From Balanoglossus misakiensis (taxonomy: Eukaryota > Hemichordata): a stretch of DNA of 64,000 nt. Positions 13,255 through 25,600 of the stretch are shown in pieces (the stretch's first letter is position 1; every line of letters begins with the position of its first letter). Made by a program: the position numbers and the translations under genes. The notes below the pieces were generated by a model. The model was not told the origin of the DNA and did not search any database. It saw nothing but the letters and a program-made list of their open reading frames with translations. Where the stretch lies: NCBI GenBank assembly GCA_040954595.2, contig CM082577.2, positions 620,001 through 684,000 of the forward strand, read 5' to 3'.

Positions 13255-13340
13255 CATTCAAAGTCTAGTCTATGAAGCATTCTGGCAAAAACCCCTAACA
13301 ATGGGGAGGCTGGAATTGCCGATGCTTGTATCTGACATGT
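13255..13340 (+). promoter_or_regulatory. SECIS element, type II, in MSRB1 3' UTR
   Basis: Found by manual folding. The 5' core ATGA is at 13272-13275 and the 3' core CGAT at 13320-13323. Between them GCATTCTGGC pairs with GGCTGGAATTGC: ten pairs with one bulge and two G-U pairs. The unpaired A run is at 13287-13291, followed by a short helix of CCCC (13292-13295) with GGGG (13303-13306). This order (quartet, helix, A bulge, mini-helix) is the type II SECIS layout. It lies about 630 genomic bases after the UGA, in the predicted 3' UTR and before the AATAAA at 14001. The lower stem is less clear. Energy was not computed. Confidence 0.8.
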
Positions 13341-13401
13341 TATAACTGACTGTCTGTGGACTGTCATAACATACCATAACTGAAGTAATTTTTAAATGTA
13401 C

Positions 13402-13495
13402 TTTAACCCTTTCACCCCAGTTCTCTCCATAGCGGTCCAACCTTACCATAGAAAACACTTGGTTTGGACTGAACCATGGTGGTGAAAGGGTTAAA
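13402..13495 (+). mobile_element. piggyBac-like MITE, copy A
   Basis: Non-coding element of about 94 bases. It is bounded by TTAA (13403-13406 and 13491-13494) and has inverted ends starting CCCTTTCACC. Its reverse complement matches the element at 51539-51632 over its full length at roughly 80% by eye. TTAA target sites and CCC-starting ends are typical of piggyBac-superfamily non-autonomous elements. It sits in the MSRB1 3' UTR, just after the SECIS. Confidence 0.7.
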
Positions 13496-14376
13496 TCTTG
13501 GGGAAGAGAAGGGATTGTTGGGATATTTTATCAGATTGCCTTTGTGCTGAATTCATTTTCTGAAGTTGCCTTGTTTTATGGAGCATACTGGGGGGAAAAT
13601 CTTTGTAAACAATTGATCATGTCCCACCAAATGCAAGTTAACACACAATTCTTCTTTGATCCAATGTGACTTCCTATCCTTAATGTGTGAAGTTGAGCAG
13701 TTTAATGAAATGGAGATTTGTCAGAGTTTCTGACCAGTCATGCAACAAATCTTACTATGCCTGATGGACCAGCTAGAACACATTTACATTCCACAGAGTT
13801 GGAAATCGTCATTTTAGGAGCTGAATTCTTTTCATTAAAAGGCTGTCAGAATAATTTAGCTAGGTTATTTTGTTATTATGAGACGAAATTTAGAATGTGC
13901 ACTAGTTGTAGTACTGTCTTTTGTAACCCAAAGAGATTTTCTGGGACCTATGCACTTTTGTGCTTGAATATTGTAACCAGGAGTAGAATGAATTTATCAC
14001 AATAAACTTGAATATATGTATAACATAACATTGTGTGGCCATTGTTGTAAACTATGGGTGTGCTTACAGCATGCAAATTGTGGCAGTGAGTTCTAATGTA
14101 CTGTGTGTAGCATTTTCCTGTAGTAAAGATTGGGAAGTTGGGGACAGAAAATCATGAAAAATTGTGTTTATTCATTTAAATTTATTCAGAAAAAGAAAGA
14201 ATGATAAATTTTCATACAATACAATTAGTAAAGCCCAGAATTCAAATTGACTGATAGAAACAAATCAATGTGGGTTATAACATCATGGCCTGTCACCTCT
14301 TGTTCAAAGTCAGCCAATCTCTACCACTCATAACCAGCTTTATAGTTCTAAATGTACTACAAGCAGCATACCATAT

Positions 14377-15881
14377 CTAATCTTTCAATTTCTCTTCTTT
14401 GGCCACATCATTGACCTCAGTATCTTTATTTTCTGTTCCATCTTTGCTGTCCTCACTGTCAGCTTTAGTCTCTGCCTCTTCCTTTCTGCTAATCTCCTGT
14501 TGCCTATGTGTCAATATTACATTGCTGTCAGTGTCACTCTGGTGTTGTGGAGATCCTTTGTCTTCCTTCTTAATATTGACTGCTATTGCAACTGTCTGTT
14601 GCTTTGCACTGTCATCCGTTTGCTCACCACTTTTCTCACTCGCTGTCTTCTTCACATCCTCCGGAGTTCTCTTCACTGCCAGTTCAGAAGGATCTTTCTG
14701 ACCCTCAACAACAACTTGCAGGTTGTACTTGCACAACTCCTTATATTCCTTGACAATGCTCAGACAGCAAACAGTCTTGATCACTTCCACCATGATTGCC
14801 AATTCCGGCCCGTCCAAGTCCACCCAATGACCGTTTTTGGACAACACAATCTTGGCTACTGCGTCCACTATCTGAATCCTGTTGATTTCAGAATTACTCC
14901 TTGCTTTGTACACAACGCAGAAAGATTTTGCCGGTACGCCCTCGGCGTGGAAATGTGGGTGTATCAACTTCTCTGCCATTTCCACTATGTTCTCTGTCCT
15001 AGCTTTACAGGTTCCTTCCACTGGGATTAATCTGTGAATATACCTTGCAACATTCTGTTTCTTCTTGGCAACATCCGAAAAAATCTTGTATACAAGATCC
15101 GTTGGACTTTCCACCTGTGATAAATAACACAAGTGTAAACAAGGAAATAATTAAAAACAGCCAAACTACTCCACGATGTGGATGAAAATCAACAGCTGGT
15201 AAAAATGTGTTTTATTTTTCCTTCAAAATGGCTTGTTCTATTTAACAAAAATTAAACAAAGCTGAATCTGTACTTCATAAATCCTGCTTCTTACCAGGGT
15301 TTTGATGAACACAACATTGTTTGCACCACTGAAACGTGCCTGAAACCGCCTTTCTTTTTTCTTCCCAAGATCTTTCAAGCTTTCTGTTTCTTTCTTCAGG
15401 GTTGTCTCTATATCATCATCATCACTACCACTCTCTACAGGTAGAATTGATATGAGAGTAAGATTTTTATTGAATATGGATGGGAGATTTTCAAAGTAGA
15501 CAATTGAAAAATAAGCAATCCGATATTTGTGACAAAGCTCTTTCCCACAAAGTTGTGCAGAGGAGTCTAGTTAGGAGTCTATTTCGCATTGACATTCAAT
15601 TGATGTACAAGCAAGAATTATATAATAAAAACATTCTCACCTCCATCAGAATTTGTTGCAGAGGCTGAGACTTCTTCAGGGCCATACATCTCATCTGCAT
15701 ACTGTGACAAAACTTTGTATCCTTCTATAACACACCGCTTTTCATCGTGGTTGCAAGTCAAAAGAAAGCCTTTCATACCAGCTTCTAGGACACCATGTTC
15801 ACATCCCTTTCTCTTCTTTACTGACTTTTTGTAGAAGGCTTTACTTCTTTTCTGTCCACCTTTGGGGCCTGACCACGACAT
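14377..15881 (-). CDS. THUMPD1: THUMP domain-containing protein 1
   Basis: Homologue of THUMPD1/Tan1, the adaptor that lets NAT10 make N4-acetylcytidine in serine and leucine tRNAs. Three exons on the minus strand: 15641-15881, 15295-15434 and 14377-15114, phases consistent, 372 residues (human 353). The N-terminus is basic, then the family segment KGFLLTCNHDEKRCVIEGYK. An acidic stretch with four Asp follows. The region from FSGANNVVFIKTL (end of exon 2) to SIVKEYKELCKYNLQ (about residue 240) covers the THUMP domain. The last ~130 residues are hydrophilic, Lys/Glu-rich and variable. The gene starts head to head with POLDIP3, 790 bases away, so the two may share a promoter region. Confidence 0.95.
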
Positions 15882-16671
15882 GTTGCTAGGACCGTGTTAA
15901 TCTACTTCTTAAACCATATGGAATTCAGGCTCTGATCTGCATATGTGTAATGATATAACAAAGATATTAGTTCTCTCCAACTTGGATATTATGCAAGACA
16001 CCCCCCCCCCCCCCCCCCCCCCCCATTTTAAGGAAATTGAGCATCAGGACGCAGTCACTCCACACAAGGAGTGACCATGATCATATCTAGACCTTGGTGT
16101 GCGATTCATTCAATAAAAGAATTAAATGAAAAGGTTCATGCCACTTAAAAATGGAAAAAGGTGGTGTGCCAAAATTATTTTTGCTCACTCTTAATTAATT
16201 ACCTCCGCAGAGGGCGCACTAGATAAATCATCATCGCTCGATCATACGCAGCATGCACTACTACTGATGCAAGCTCACAGTCAAAGCAAAGACATCGTTT
16301 CGGGTTTAAAACTATTTGGTGCAAATATCTACGCGTTGTACTTCGTTCTTCAGGAAGTGTAAAGACAGCATGATTAACAAAATGCGACATTTTTAACTCT
16401 ACACATGTAGTACACTTACTCGATTCAATGCCTTTTTCCGTTTGTTTGAATTCAGCTCCTCCAGTAACTATCAGCCAAAGAAAACATTAATAAGAAATAT
16501 ATATCATGAGGATATAATCCTGAAAAAGGTCATTTCATTATTGATTTCAAAAGTTGAAATGATGAAACGAAAATAAATGATCACAGTATTGAAATTATTA
16601 TAAATTTGAACCATTTGCTTTGGAGTAAAGTACAAACAAACAAACAATCGGACGCTTCAGAAACCCAAAAC
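15882..16671. promoter_or_regulatory. Intergenic region between divergent THUMPD1 and POLDIP3
   Basis: A 790-bp gap between two divergently transcribed housekeeping genes, so a candidate bidirectional promoter. It includes a run of 24 C at 16001-16024. A short minus-strand frame at 16199-16390 has no recognisable content. Confidence 0.5.
16001..16024 (+). repeat. Poly(C) tract, 24 bases
   Basis: An uninterrupted run of C located 120 bases upstream of the THUMPD1 start codon. The length may be affected by sequencing or polymerase slippage. Confidence 0.9.
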
Positions 16672-19454
16672 ATGGCGGATGTATCTTTAGACGAAGTTAT
16701 CGCGCGTCGTCAAATGAAATGGTCTGGTGGTCGCGGACGGTAAGATACACTGCGCTATTATTTCCTTGAAAGAAGCCGAATATCTAAAGATGCAAGTATA
16801 AGGATTTTTAAGACGTCAGATGCCAAAAGGAACGTGAAAACCATACAAAGACGTCGCCGTATTAAATTACTGCGACGTTGCGTCGTCGCTGGTCCCGTTG
16901 ACACCCGAAAGTGAAAAACGACTTTGGGAATGGGAAATCCCACGACAAAGAAATGACACACAAATAGTCTTCGCACAGACATAGCGCACAACTTGGCGGT
17001 GTTACATTTTCGTTCAATCAATTTTCGGTGACATTGGTCCTGACTTTTTGGTGAAAACCACTTTTCTTACGGTATAGTAATTAGTATACACGTGCACGTG
17101 TGTAACTTCATGAGTGTGGCTATAATAAAACAATGATTGATAATGATTGTTATATTATATTTTCACTGGGATTTAATGTGGCAGATTTAGAAATTAAAAC
17201 TGCAAAATTACGGCATTTACAGTTTTGTTTGTGGGTGCTACATTTCACCAGTAATATGCCAACTTTTTTTCTTCTTTTTTTTAGGGGAATGAGCAGAGGA
17301 CGGGGTCGAGGGAGGGGCAGGGGGAGAGGAGGACAAGGTCAAAGTATGAAGTTCAATATCCAGTCACGAAACTTCAATGTCGCATCACGGAACTACAATG
17401 TTCCATCGCGGAATCTTGTTACCAAAACACTGGTTAATGATGCAAGACAAAAAATAGGAGTAACAGACGCTAGACAGAGAATATTGCAAAATATGAGAAG
17501 GACTGATGCCAGGGAAAGATTAAATCAAAAAGCACGGAAGATAGATGCAAGGCTGAAATTGAATGCAAAGAGGAGTGTTGACAGTCACAATCAACAGTCT
17601 TACCCTCAGCATGGAGACACTGGTACAGTCAACATGGATGTAAGTACAGAACGATCTTCAAATCTCGTCTTGCACAATTCCTTTCATTGCATAACATGAA
17701 AGATGTGACAATTACATTAGTTGCTGTGGTGTTTTGCTTTGAGAATCAGTGCTCAGGAAATTCTCTGTGACGTGACATGAAACATTTTCATTTGGCACGC
17801 AGTAAGTCTTGATTCCAATGGTGACACATTCTTGACCTGAGGCTGTTCATTTTTCTTAACCATCTCTGTTGCATCAACAGGCTGGAACACCAAAGATAAC
17901 CATACAGAATCCACAAGCAACTATCACGAAGCTGAGTTCACCTCAAGTTCAACCTGCAATGAAGAGACTCAGTAATAAAGTAACAACAAACAGTGGAGAC
18001 TTGAAGATCACAACAGTCAATGAAATGGCAAGAAAGGTATGTCGGGTTTTGCTTTGCTGTTCTTTGCAGTGGCACATCATTTGAGACATGTTAAATCTCC
18101 ACAAGCTGTATGTAATTGACAATTTGTCTTCAGTGTTTTTGTTCTGTTTATCAACACTGTGCAGTGTTAGGAATATAGCATGTTAAATTTGACTTATCTC
18201 ACTCTTTACAGAGAAAACCCCAGCCTCAGCCAATGAAACCACCACCGCCACCACCAGCATCATCGTATAACACATTCCTTCTTGGACAAGGGTTTGTTGA
18301 GGAAATTGAAGAAGATAATCAGGATGACATTGATATGTTTGTCAGGAGAGAGGAACCAGAACAGTTCTATTATGAACCACCACCTCAGAAAATCACCAGG
18401 GTTTTCCCGAAACCAGCAGCAGTTGCACCAAAGCCAAGGGCCAATGAGGTAGGGAAGGTCTTTGGGGGAGAATTGTTTCTGTATCTCTTAGACAACAGCT
18501 CTGTGATTCTGCAGTGCAGTTAAGATTGTATTTCTGATTTATTGTTGTTGCATTTCAGTTGTTGTTTGCCACCGGCAGCAGCAGTGGCAGTGGTGTCAGT
18601 CCGCTTCAAGGAACCAGAATGCATATCTCCAATCTACACCCAACAGTCACAGAAGAAGATATTGAGGTAAAGAACATCTTATTTTGAATTTGATACCCAC
18701 ACACCTCCTGGATTGACATGCCTGGGATGTGTGCAGGCAGATATGATGATAGACTTTGAGCCCATACATTTGTACACTGTTACATTTTCACACACTTGAA
18801 TACTTTGACTGCAAAACATCAACTATAAAGCTATACATCATCTCTGCTGAGATTTTAGACTGGTTTCTCATTAACAGGACCGCAACAGTCCAAACAAAAC
18901 CTGAAACTTACGTTGACGAGGTTCTTGTCTTTCCAGGAACTGTTTGGGGCAGTAGGGGCACTGAAAAGAGCGCGTTTATTGAAGCAAGGTACAGCTGAGG
19001 TTGTCTTTGTCCGACATGAAGACGCTTGTGAAGCCTTCAAAGCATATAACAACAGAGAATTGGATGGCCAACCAATGCAGTGTAAACTGGAATCTATTGG
19101 ACCACCCCCATCCACAATTGCATCAAGACCTGTATCATCAGTTTCATTGCTAGCATCCAGGTAAGATGATTTTACCACAGAATCTGTCTTTAGGAAAGAA
19201 AGACATATTTCTCAGTTGTTACAGTTGTTGATGATCTCTGTGACTTCTTAATTACCCATGCTAACCCCACAAGCAACTTAAAAAGACGCATGCCTACCAT
19301 CTCTCCTCTGTGTTTCTGTAGAGTTAAACAAGAAATTGGCAAGAAAGGACCAACGGCAGAAGTCGACTCATCACTTATCCAGAGAGCATTGTTTAAGACA
19401 CAGTCTGTCAGTGCAGTGCCATCAAGACCTGTTACCTTCACCGTCAAGTTGTAG
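16672..19454 (+). CDS. POLDIP3: POLDIP3/SKAR-type RNA-binding protein
   Basis: Homologue of polymerase delta-interacting protein 3 (SKAR, PDIP46), a nuclear RNA-binding protein linked to mRNA export and to S6K1-coupled translation. Seven exons: 16672-16739, 17285-17639, 17881-18036, 18212-18448, 18559-18666, 18937-19160 and 19322-19454. Phases agree; 426 residues (human 421). The N-terminus MADVSLDEVIARR matches the family. It is followed by an Arg-Gly-rich stretch (about 23-42), the DAR-type repeats (NDARQKIG, TDARQRIL, TDARERL, IDARLKL) and a proline run. The RRM covers about 292-365 (RMHISNLHPTVTEEDIEELF, GALKRARLL, AEVVFV, LDGQPMQCKL). The C-terminus IQRALFK matches the conserved tail. 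AATAAA signals occur at 19729-19734 and 20281-20286. Confidence 0.95.
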
Positions 19455-22400
19455 CAAAAAAAAAAGAATACAGAGCACTGCCCTCTCGTGTCATGTTTGG
19501 ATTTTCTTTTTTTCTTTATTGTGAAGTAGTTGTTGTAAAGCAACATATTCCTCTGTAAAATATGTGACTTTGTCTTTATATGTCTGTTTCTTAAAAGTAT
19601 CAACTCTTTCCGTGTTGAATACATTCAGGATCTTTTAGCAGCTCTCTGCCTTTGTTGTAAGGATTATCACTTTCTCCCCCATTTCTCAGAAAATGGACTC
19701 AACCATACAATTAAAAAAATAGGGCTGAAATAAATGACAGTGGGGAAAGGGTCAAAATAATTTGTACTGGTCAATTTCTCATTGAGTCATAATCTCATTG
19801 TCTTTAATAGAATGTAGAGGGAACGTTTTCACATCAGTACCAAGTTTAATATCAACATTTCTATATTTGAATACCAGTAAGTACTTTTTTAGCGAATTGT
19901 GTTAATGCTGCTGTAGAAAAGGCATGAAAAACTTGGACAAATTTTCTTTTCTTTTTTTTTAAAGAAAACCTGTTGTGGTTAGTTGCTTACTCTTCAAAAG
20001 TTTGTCTATCATACTTGCAAGTGCTGAAATACTGGCTTGTAAATCATTGGTTATGCTTGAATGAATGAACAACAGAAAATGAGAATGATGATTGTTTGAA
20101 AGGGCAAAGGATGAAAAGACCATGTCCAAGCATTTCAGCGGGGTTTAGTAAGCACTACAAGGTTTATGATTCTTGGATGAAATGAGAACTAACCAAGAAA
20201 ATGTTAAAAGATACTGTCTTTGTAACTCTATCAGCAAAGAATATTAAATCAGGTCGTATGTGGCCAAGTTCTATCCTTGTAATAAAGTACTATGTAGTTG
20301 TTACTTGGTACATATATACAGACATATAGATGCGATACCAATGTTTGATTTGGCAAATGAAAATCAGCTTGCAGGACATGGAGAGAGTGCTATCATCACA
20401 ACCTGGCTTCAATATCCAAACGTTTACCTGTACGTGTATAAACAGACACACTCGTAATCCTGCTGGTAATGTCAACATCGATTGCTCATAATAACATGTG
20501 CTCAATGGAGTGAAACAGGTTGAAACTGACGCCTGTCTGTTATGGCTGGTAATCTGTCCATCCTCAACATCTTTCGCAATAAGTCAACGTCCCTTAGCAG
20601 TGACATCATATTCCAATAACCTCTTTCTGAGTTCGGCTGTTACAAGTATACTTTTAGAGGACTTGGGCAAAAATAGCAGTCGGGGTGGAGTTTATCCACT
20701 AATAACATAGATTGATTTCACCAGTGCTATTGAAGAGTACACAGGGGGAAATTGCTGTTGTTGTTGTTGTTGTTGTTATCGTCGCCGCCTCCGCAGATGT
20801 TGTAAAGAAATGATAACGCTTCCGTATTAAAAGACCTTCCATCTCCTCCATGATCACTTCAAATATATTTTATGACTTGTCACTATAAAGTTTCATACGT
20901 GTCTGTGCCGCCCCATTTTGAACTTATAGGGAATCATAATTTCCGGTATAAAATGCGTCGTCTGGGGGCGGCGTGTATTCATAAAAAATAAGAGAGTGAC
21001 CCGCCTGTTTATTTATCTCATATACTGACGAGCTTAACCTAAATGCAACATTCGGCGCTGGGCAGTGGAACAAGTTGCATCGGTAAGTGTTAAACTACTA
21101 GTACATCATATTCCCCCAGGTAGTACATGGCAGTCATGTGGAGTTAGATTTCAAAATACTTTTTAATTAAGGTATTGCCAGAGATAAAAAAAATAACACT
21201 ATAAAAAGAAAAGTTAATTGCAAAGGCACGTTTAAAGCAAAATCGAATTTGTAAAACGCTCCGTAATCAAAAGAATTAGTTCATCAATGAATACATTTGA
21301 GTTCTTCGGGAAATGCATTCAAAATTACAAGAAAACAATACAACACTCTGAAAGTAAAGTTCGCGCTTAATTTGTTACCTGATCGGAGATCGTATGTTGG
21401 CTAGCATAAAGAAGAGATAAAAGGGCGTTCGATAATCTGCTAAAGCCCCAATGGCCGCAGCTTTTAGGTACATTGTTTGACGACATCATTTTGAATTTGT
21501 GGAGATTCTAAAACCCGTGAGCGCATACCACGATAGTTGTGTACTTTTTGCAAAGGGTTCCTGAATAAACGGGCGCCACACTCTTTTGTTAATTCACTTG
21601 TTCACATTTAAAGTTAAAGCCACAAACAGTGGTTGATCATATGTCTGTGGATATCCATAACCACATCAAAGTTTGAAAATACACTGACTCTAAGTTTTGA
21701 ACGTCCCCAAGTGTCCAAATGTCGAGATAAGCTAACTCCCTCTGTACTGGCACCTCTGAGGAACAATCTAAAGCTCAGCCTTGCCTGGATTGACCATTTT
21801 CCGAACTCTACGAGACTCAGCGAGATTTAGCGTGGCTAGGCAATTCACATGGGAGGACATTCTCGTGATATCGAACACAGACCAGGACAAACAACACACG
21901 GCCCATCGTGTTCATTTTTGGCTACTAGTTTCATACCAAGCTTTACTTGTATTACTTGGCTAGAAACCCGTAGCTATGGTCATTAAAAGTCTCATGAGAT
22001 CTCGCATTGAGCTTAACATCATCTGTTGCATATCATGCCACTGTTCATTGAACTGAGTTTACTCAGCCTTGCAAGCATTCAAGCGAGACATTTCTGTTTT
22101 GCTTGCAGTTTATATTCCTATTGACACATTTTTTTGCAGATGTGACAAATCTGCAGGATTATACCAGCTGCATCGCATTTAGCGTTGCACTGTCACTCCG
22201 CACCAATAATTCTTTGCAGATGTGTCAGATCTGATTATCATTTGGAACTTTACGCCACGGGACACATTATCAGAAACAAAGTGATAGTCCTCCAAACCTT
22301 TCATGTTCATTATTCTCTACATCATTAAAGTAGGCGGAGAGTCTTTTTTAAAAACTAAGAAGAAAGTTCAATTTCATATTTGAGACCATTTTGCTCTGTC

Positions 22401-22612
22401 ATTCACAATTTTGATTGGTGACCGCAATTTTTTACTAAGTGAGAATAATTGAAAGTAGGCTTTGGCAAAATATGATTAAGACTTTTTTAAGGCGCTTGTT
22501 ACCATAAGTCATACCAGCTGTGGCGCAATACTATAAGTTACGCACGCAGTTAGAACATTTTGTGGAAATGCTAACTTACTCCTATGTCTTTCAGCATTCC
22601 CCGTCAGAAATC
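19455..22612. other. Gap between POLDIP3 and the peroxidase gene
   Basis: POLDIP3 3' UTR at the left and the peroxidase promoter with a likely 5' UTR exon at the right. A (GTT)n microsatellite lies at about 20756-20778. Two copies of TTTGCAGATGTG, at 22134 and 22213, are 79 bases apart. No protein-coding gene recognised. Confidence 0.45.
20947..21082 (+). promoter_or_regulatory. Candidate TATA promoter and non-coding first exon of the peroxidase gene
   Basis: TATAAAA at 20947-20953 would place transcription start near 20976. The transcript would then meet a strong GTAAGT donor at 21083. The next acceptor, TCTTTCAG ending at 22594, opens the exon with the peroxidase ATG at 22613. The model therefore has a non-coding exon of about 106 bases and a 1.5-kb intron. 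Inferred from motifs only. Confidence 0.4.
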
Positions 22613-25600
22613 ATGGCGTCGTATCAGATGTTTTTGTATTCATTGAGTGTGGTCATTTTTCTTACCATAGGTAAGTCAAATTGTTCGACAAATGAGAAGT
22701 AAAACCATGATCATCGTTTCTGGGAGAACTCTGAAAAGTTTTCGGATAAAATGCCGAGCGAGGAGCACATTTATCAAAGATAATCGTCATTTCAAAAACC
22801 CATGTCTTTCAGCCACAGCATGCTAGGAGCTCGAAACAAATATCGTGTATTGATTTAAAAACTTTCATTATTTGTGAAAATTAATTCAAGCGCTTGTGCT
22901 TGGAGTGACTTATTTATATTTCTGCAATATTTTTTTCCCTTCTTGTTTGTTTTTCACTCACTTTTGTGGATGATTTTTCCTTTCAAACTATTACAAGATT
23001 CCACGCATGGCAGTGGTCTTGATGAGGCCTTCCTGAGATACTGCGCCAACATGGGCAGACTTGCTGTGGATCGAGCAATCATGGAGACCAGAACAGCCCT
23101 GTTGGATCGGAAACCCAAAACCCCGAGCGACCTCCTGACGCTGTTTCGGTTTCCAAGCCAAGAAACTGTCGAGCTTGCACGAGCAGAAGAAACTTTCCAG
23201 GCAACTCTGGATATCATAAGAGACCACGATGTCGGGGGAATGCAATCGAGTTTCAGCGAAGAACAAACCAGTAGGTTGCTTTTACAGTCCTGGTGACAAT
23301 AGGTCGCTTTCTTACTGTTTACTAATGAATTATAGTCCGCCACAATTTACTGCCTCGCTGTTTTTTGTTGTTGTTTCAGGCATGGAGAGCCAACTTACAG
23401 ACGAGAACATAAGATACCTGATGGCGTTATCGGGCTGCACTGACGTCACCCATGACGTCACCTGTCAGGATTCATGCAAGTACTCCAAGTACCGTACCGC
23501 CAATGGTGTCTGTAACAACGTGGATAAACCCACCCAGGGAGCTACCCTGACCCCATTTGCCCGATTTCTGGATCCCAAATATGAAGACCATTTCAATGAT
23601 CCAATTGGATGGGCCAACACGCGAGGCAGGAGGCAGTCTTTGCCGAGCCCTCGTTTGGTCTCCACTGTTGTTGGTTCAACCGATACCATTACAGACGACA
23701 GCGAATTAAGTAACTTCGTCATGTTTTGGGGTCAGTTCCTTGATCATGATCTGGACTTGACACCCCACAGTCCAAGTTCAGTGGCGTTCAAGGATGGTGT
23801 GAGATGCAATGAAACTTGTGAAAACAGCGCCCCCTGTTTCCCCATTCAAGTCCCAGCTGACGATCCACGCATACACGAAGAATGTCTTACATTCATAAGG
23901 TCTAGTGCCGTTTGTGGTTCTGGGTATAGAACTGGCCCTGGTAGGTTGGTACCCCGAGAGCAGATAAACGCCATCACATCCTACATCGATGGCTCTCAGA
24001 TTTACGGCAGTTCACAAACACTGGCAGATAATCTGAGAGCATTTGATGGCAAAGGCCGACTGAGAACTAACAGTGACACTGAGGTTCCTACCGGTCGTTC
24101 ATTGTTGCCCTATGACCCCGATTCCCCAATGGCTTGCTTGAGTGAAAGCAGTTCTGCAGAAGTTCCTTGTTTTCTTGCTGGTGACGTCAGATCCAACGAA
24201 CAGGTGGCTCTGACCAGCATGCACACACTACTTCTCAGAGAACACAACCGTGTCAGTGAGAGATTGTCTGATGTCAATCCACACTGGGATGATGAAAAGC
24301 TGTACCAAGAAGCTCGCAAAATTGTTGGCGCAGAACTTCAACACATTGTATTTGATCACTACCTCCCTAAAGTTCTGGGACCACAAGGCATGCAACGATT
24401 GGGGGACTACCAGGGCTATGATCCTGATGTCGATGCATCCATAGCCAATGTATTTGCCACAGGGGCTTTCAGATTTGGCCATGGCACTGTTAGACCTGTA
24501 ATCCCTCGACTTCAAGCGAACTTTCAACCCATCCCAGAAGGAAACCTTCCCCTCCATCTGGCCTTCTTTCAACCCTGGAGACTTGTCGAACAAGGCGGCA
24601 TTGAACCCATCCTGAGAGGTTTCTTTGCCGTTCCCGCCAAGCAACTCATTCCAGACGAGATAATGACAGACGAGCTGACAGAGCGTCTCTTTGAGTTGGC
24701 TGAAACCGTCGCATTGGATCTCATGGCTCTCAACATCCAACGTGGAAGAGACCATGGTTTACCGTCCTATTATTGGTGGCGTAAGAGGTGTGGGCTTAAA
24801 GTGGGCAATACTTTCCGTCATCTTCGTGGTGATATCTCTAAACAATCAGTGCTAGATAAACTGCAAGAACTTTACCAGAGTCCCAAGAAGATTGACCTTT
24901 TCATTGGCGCAATGGCCGAGGACCCCCTCCCAGGTGGCATTCTCGGTCCAACATTTACATGTCTATTGGCAGATCAGTTCCAGAGGACACGAGCAGGCGA
25001 CAGGTACATGGATACGATTTGTACAGCAAAGATAGTTCTTGGGTGCCAAACCTATTAATTCAGACATGTCGAGGAACTGAAAACAGATCAATAATCAATT
25101 TCAGATTGCAAAACTTTGAAGAATTTTATGCTAAGTTTTTGGTCTTTGGCCCCCTAGATTTTGGTACGAGAATCAAGGTGTCTTTGCCGCTTCTCAACTT
25201 GCTGAGATCAAAAAGCAATCACTTGCCCGAATTATCTGTGACAACACTGGCATCGATCAAGTTCAAGCAGATGTCTTCTTGAGTCCAACCAATGAGAGCC
25301 TTGGCAGGCCACTCCTTAATTGTAATGATATAGCGGGAATGGATTTGTCTGTGTGGACCCAGACCGTTGGAAGTAAGTACTGACAGTGAGTCATGTCAGC
25401 ATGAACGTGGGCCTGTTCAGAAACTGTCCTGACTGCAGACAATGGGCAATATTTATGTATCCGAGACTGAATGCCATTAAAGAGACACTTTGTTTGCATT
25501 TTGTGTCCATTTTTGTACTATTCTCACTACCTTCAACAAGTTTTAGCTACCTAGGTATGTGATAAAAATCACATGTCGACAGAGATGTCATGGAATACGG

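Larger units (their letters stand above)
12952..14376. other. MSRB1 3' UTR and tail-to-tail junction with THUMPD1
   Basis: Contains the SECIS element, a MITE copy at 13402-13495 and a plus-strand AATAAA at 14001-14006. Two TTTATT motifs (AATAAA on the minus strand) at 14167-14172 and 14181-14186 probably end THUMPD1. The two genes thus converge with their predicted 3' ends about 160 bases apart. Confidence 0.55.

Noticed and set aside
14399-15030. Plus-strand frames of 100 and 176 codons
   Set aside because: Antisense shadows of THUMPD1 exon 3.
24228-24755. Minus-strand 175-codon frame
   Set aside because: Lies antisense inside the large peroxidase exon; a shadow of the real coding sequence.
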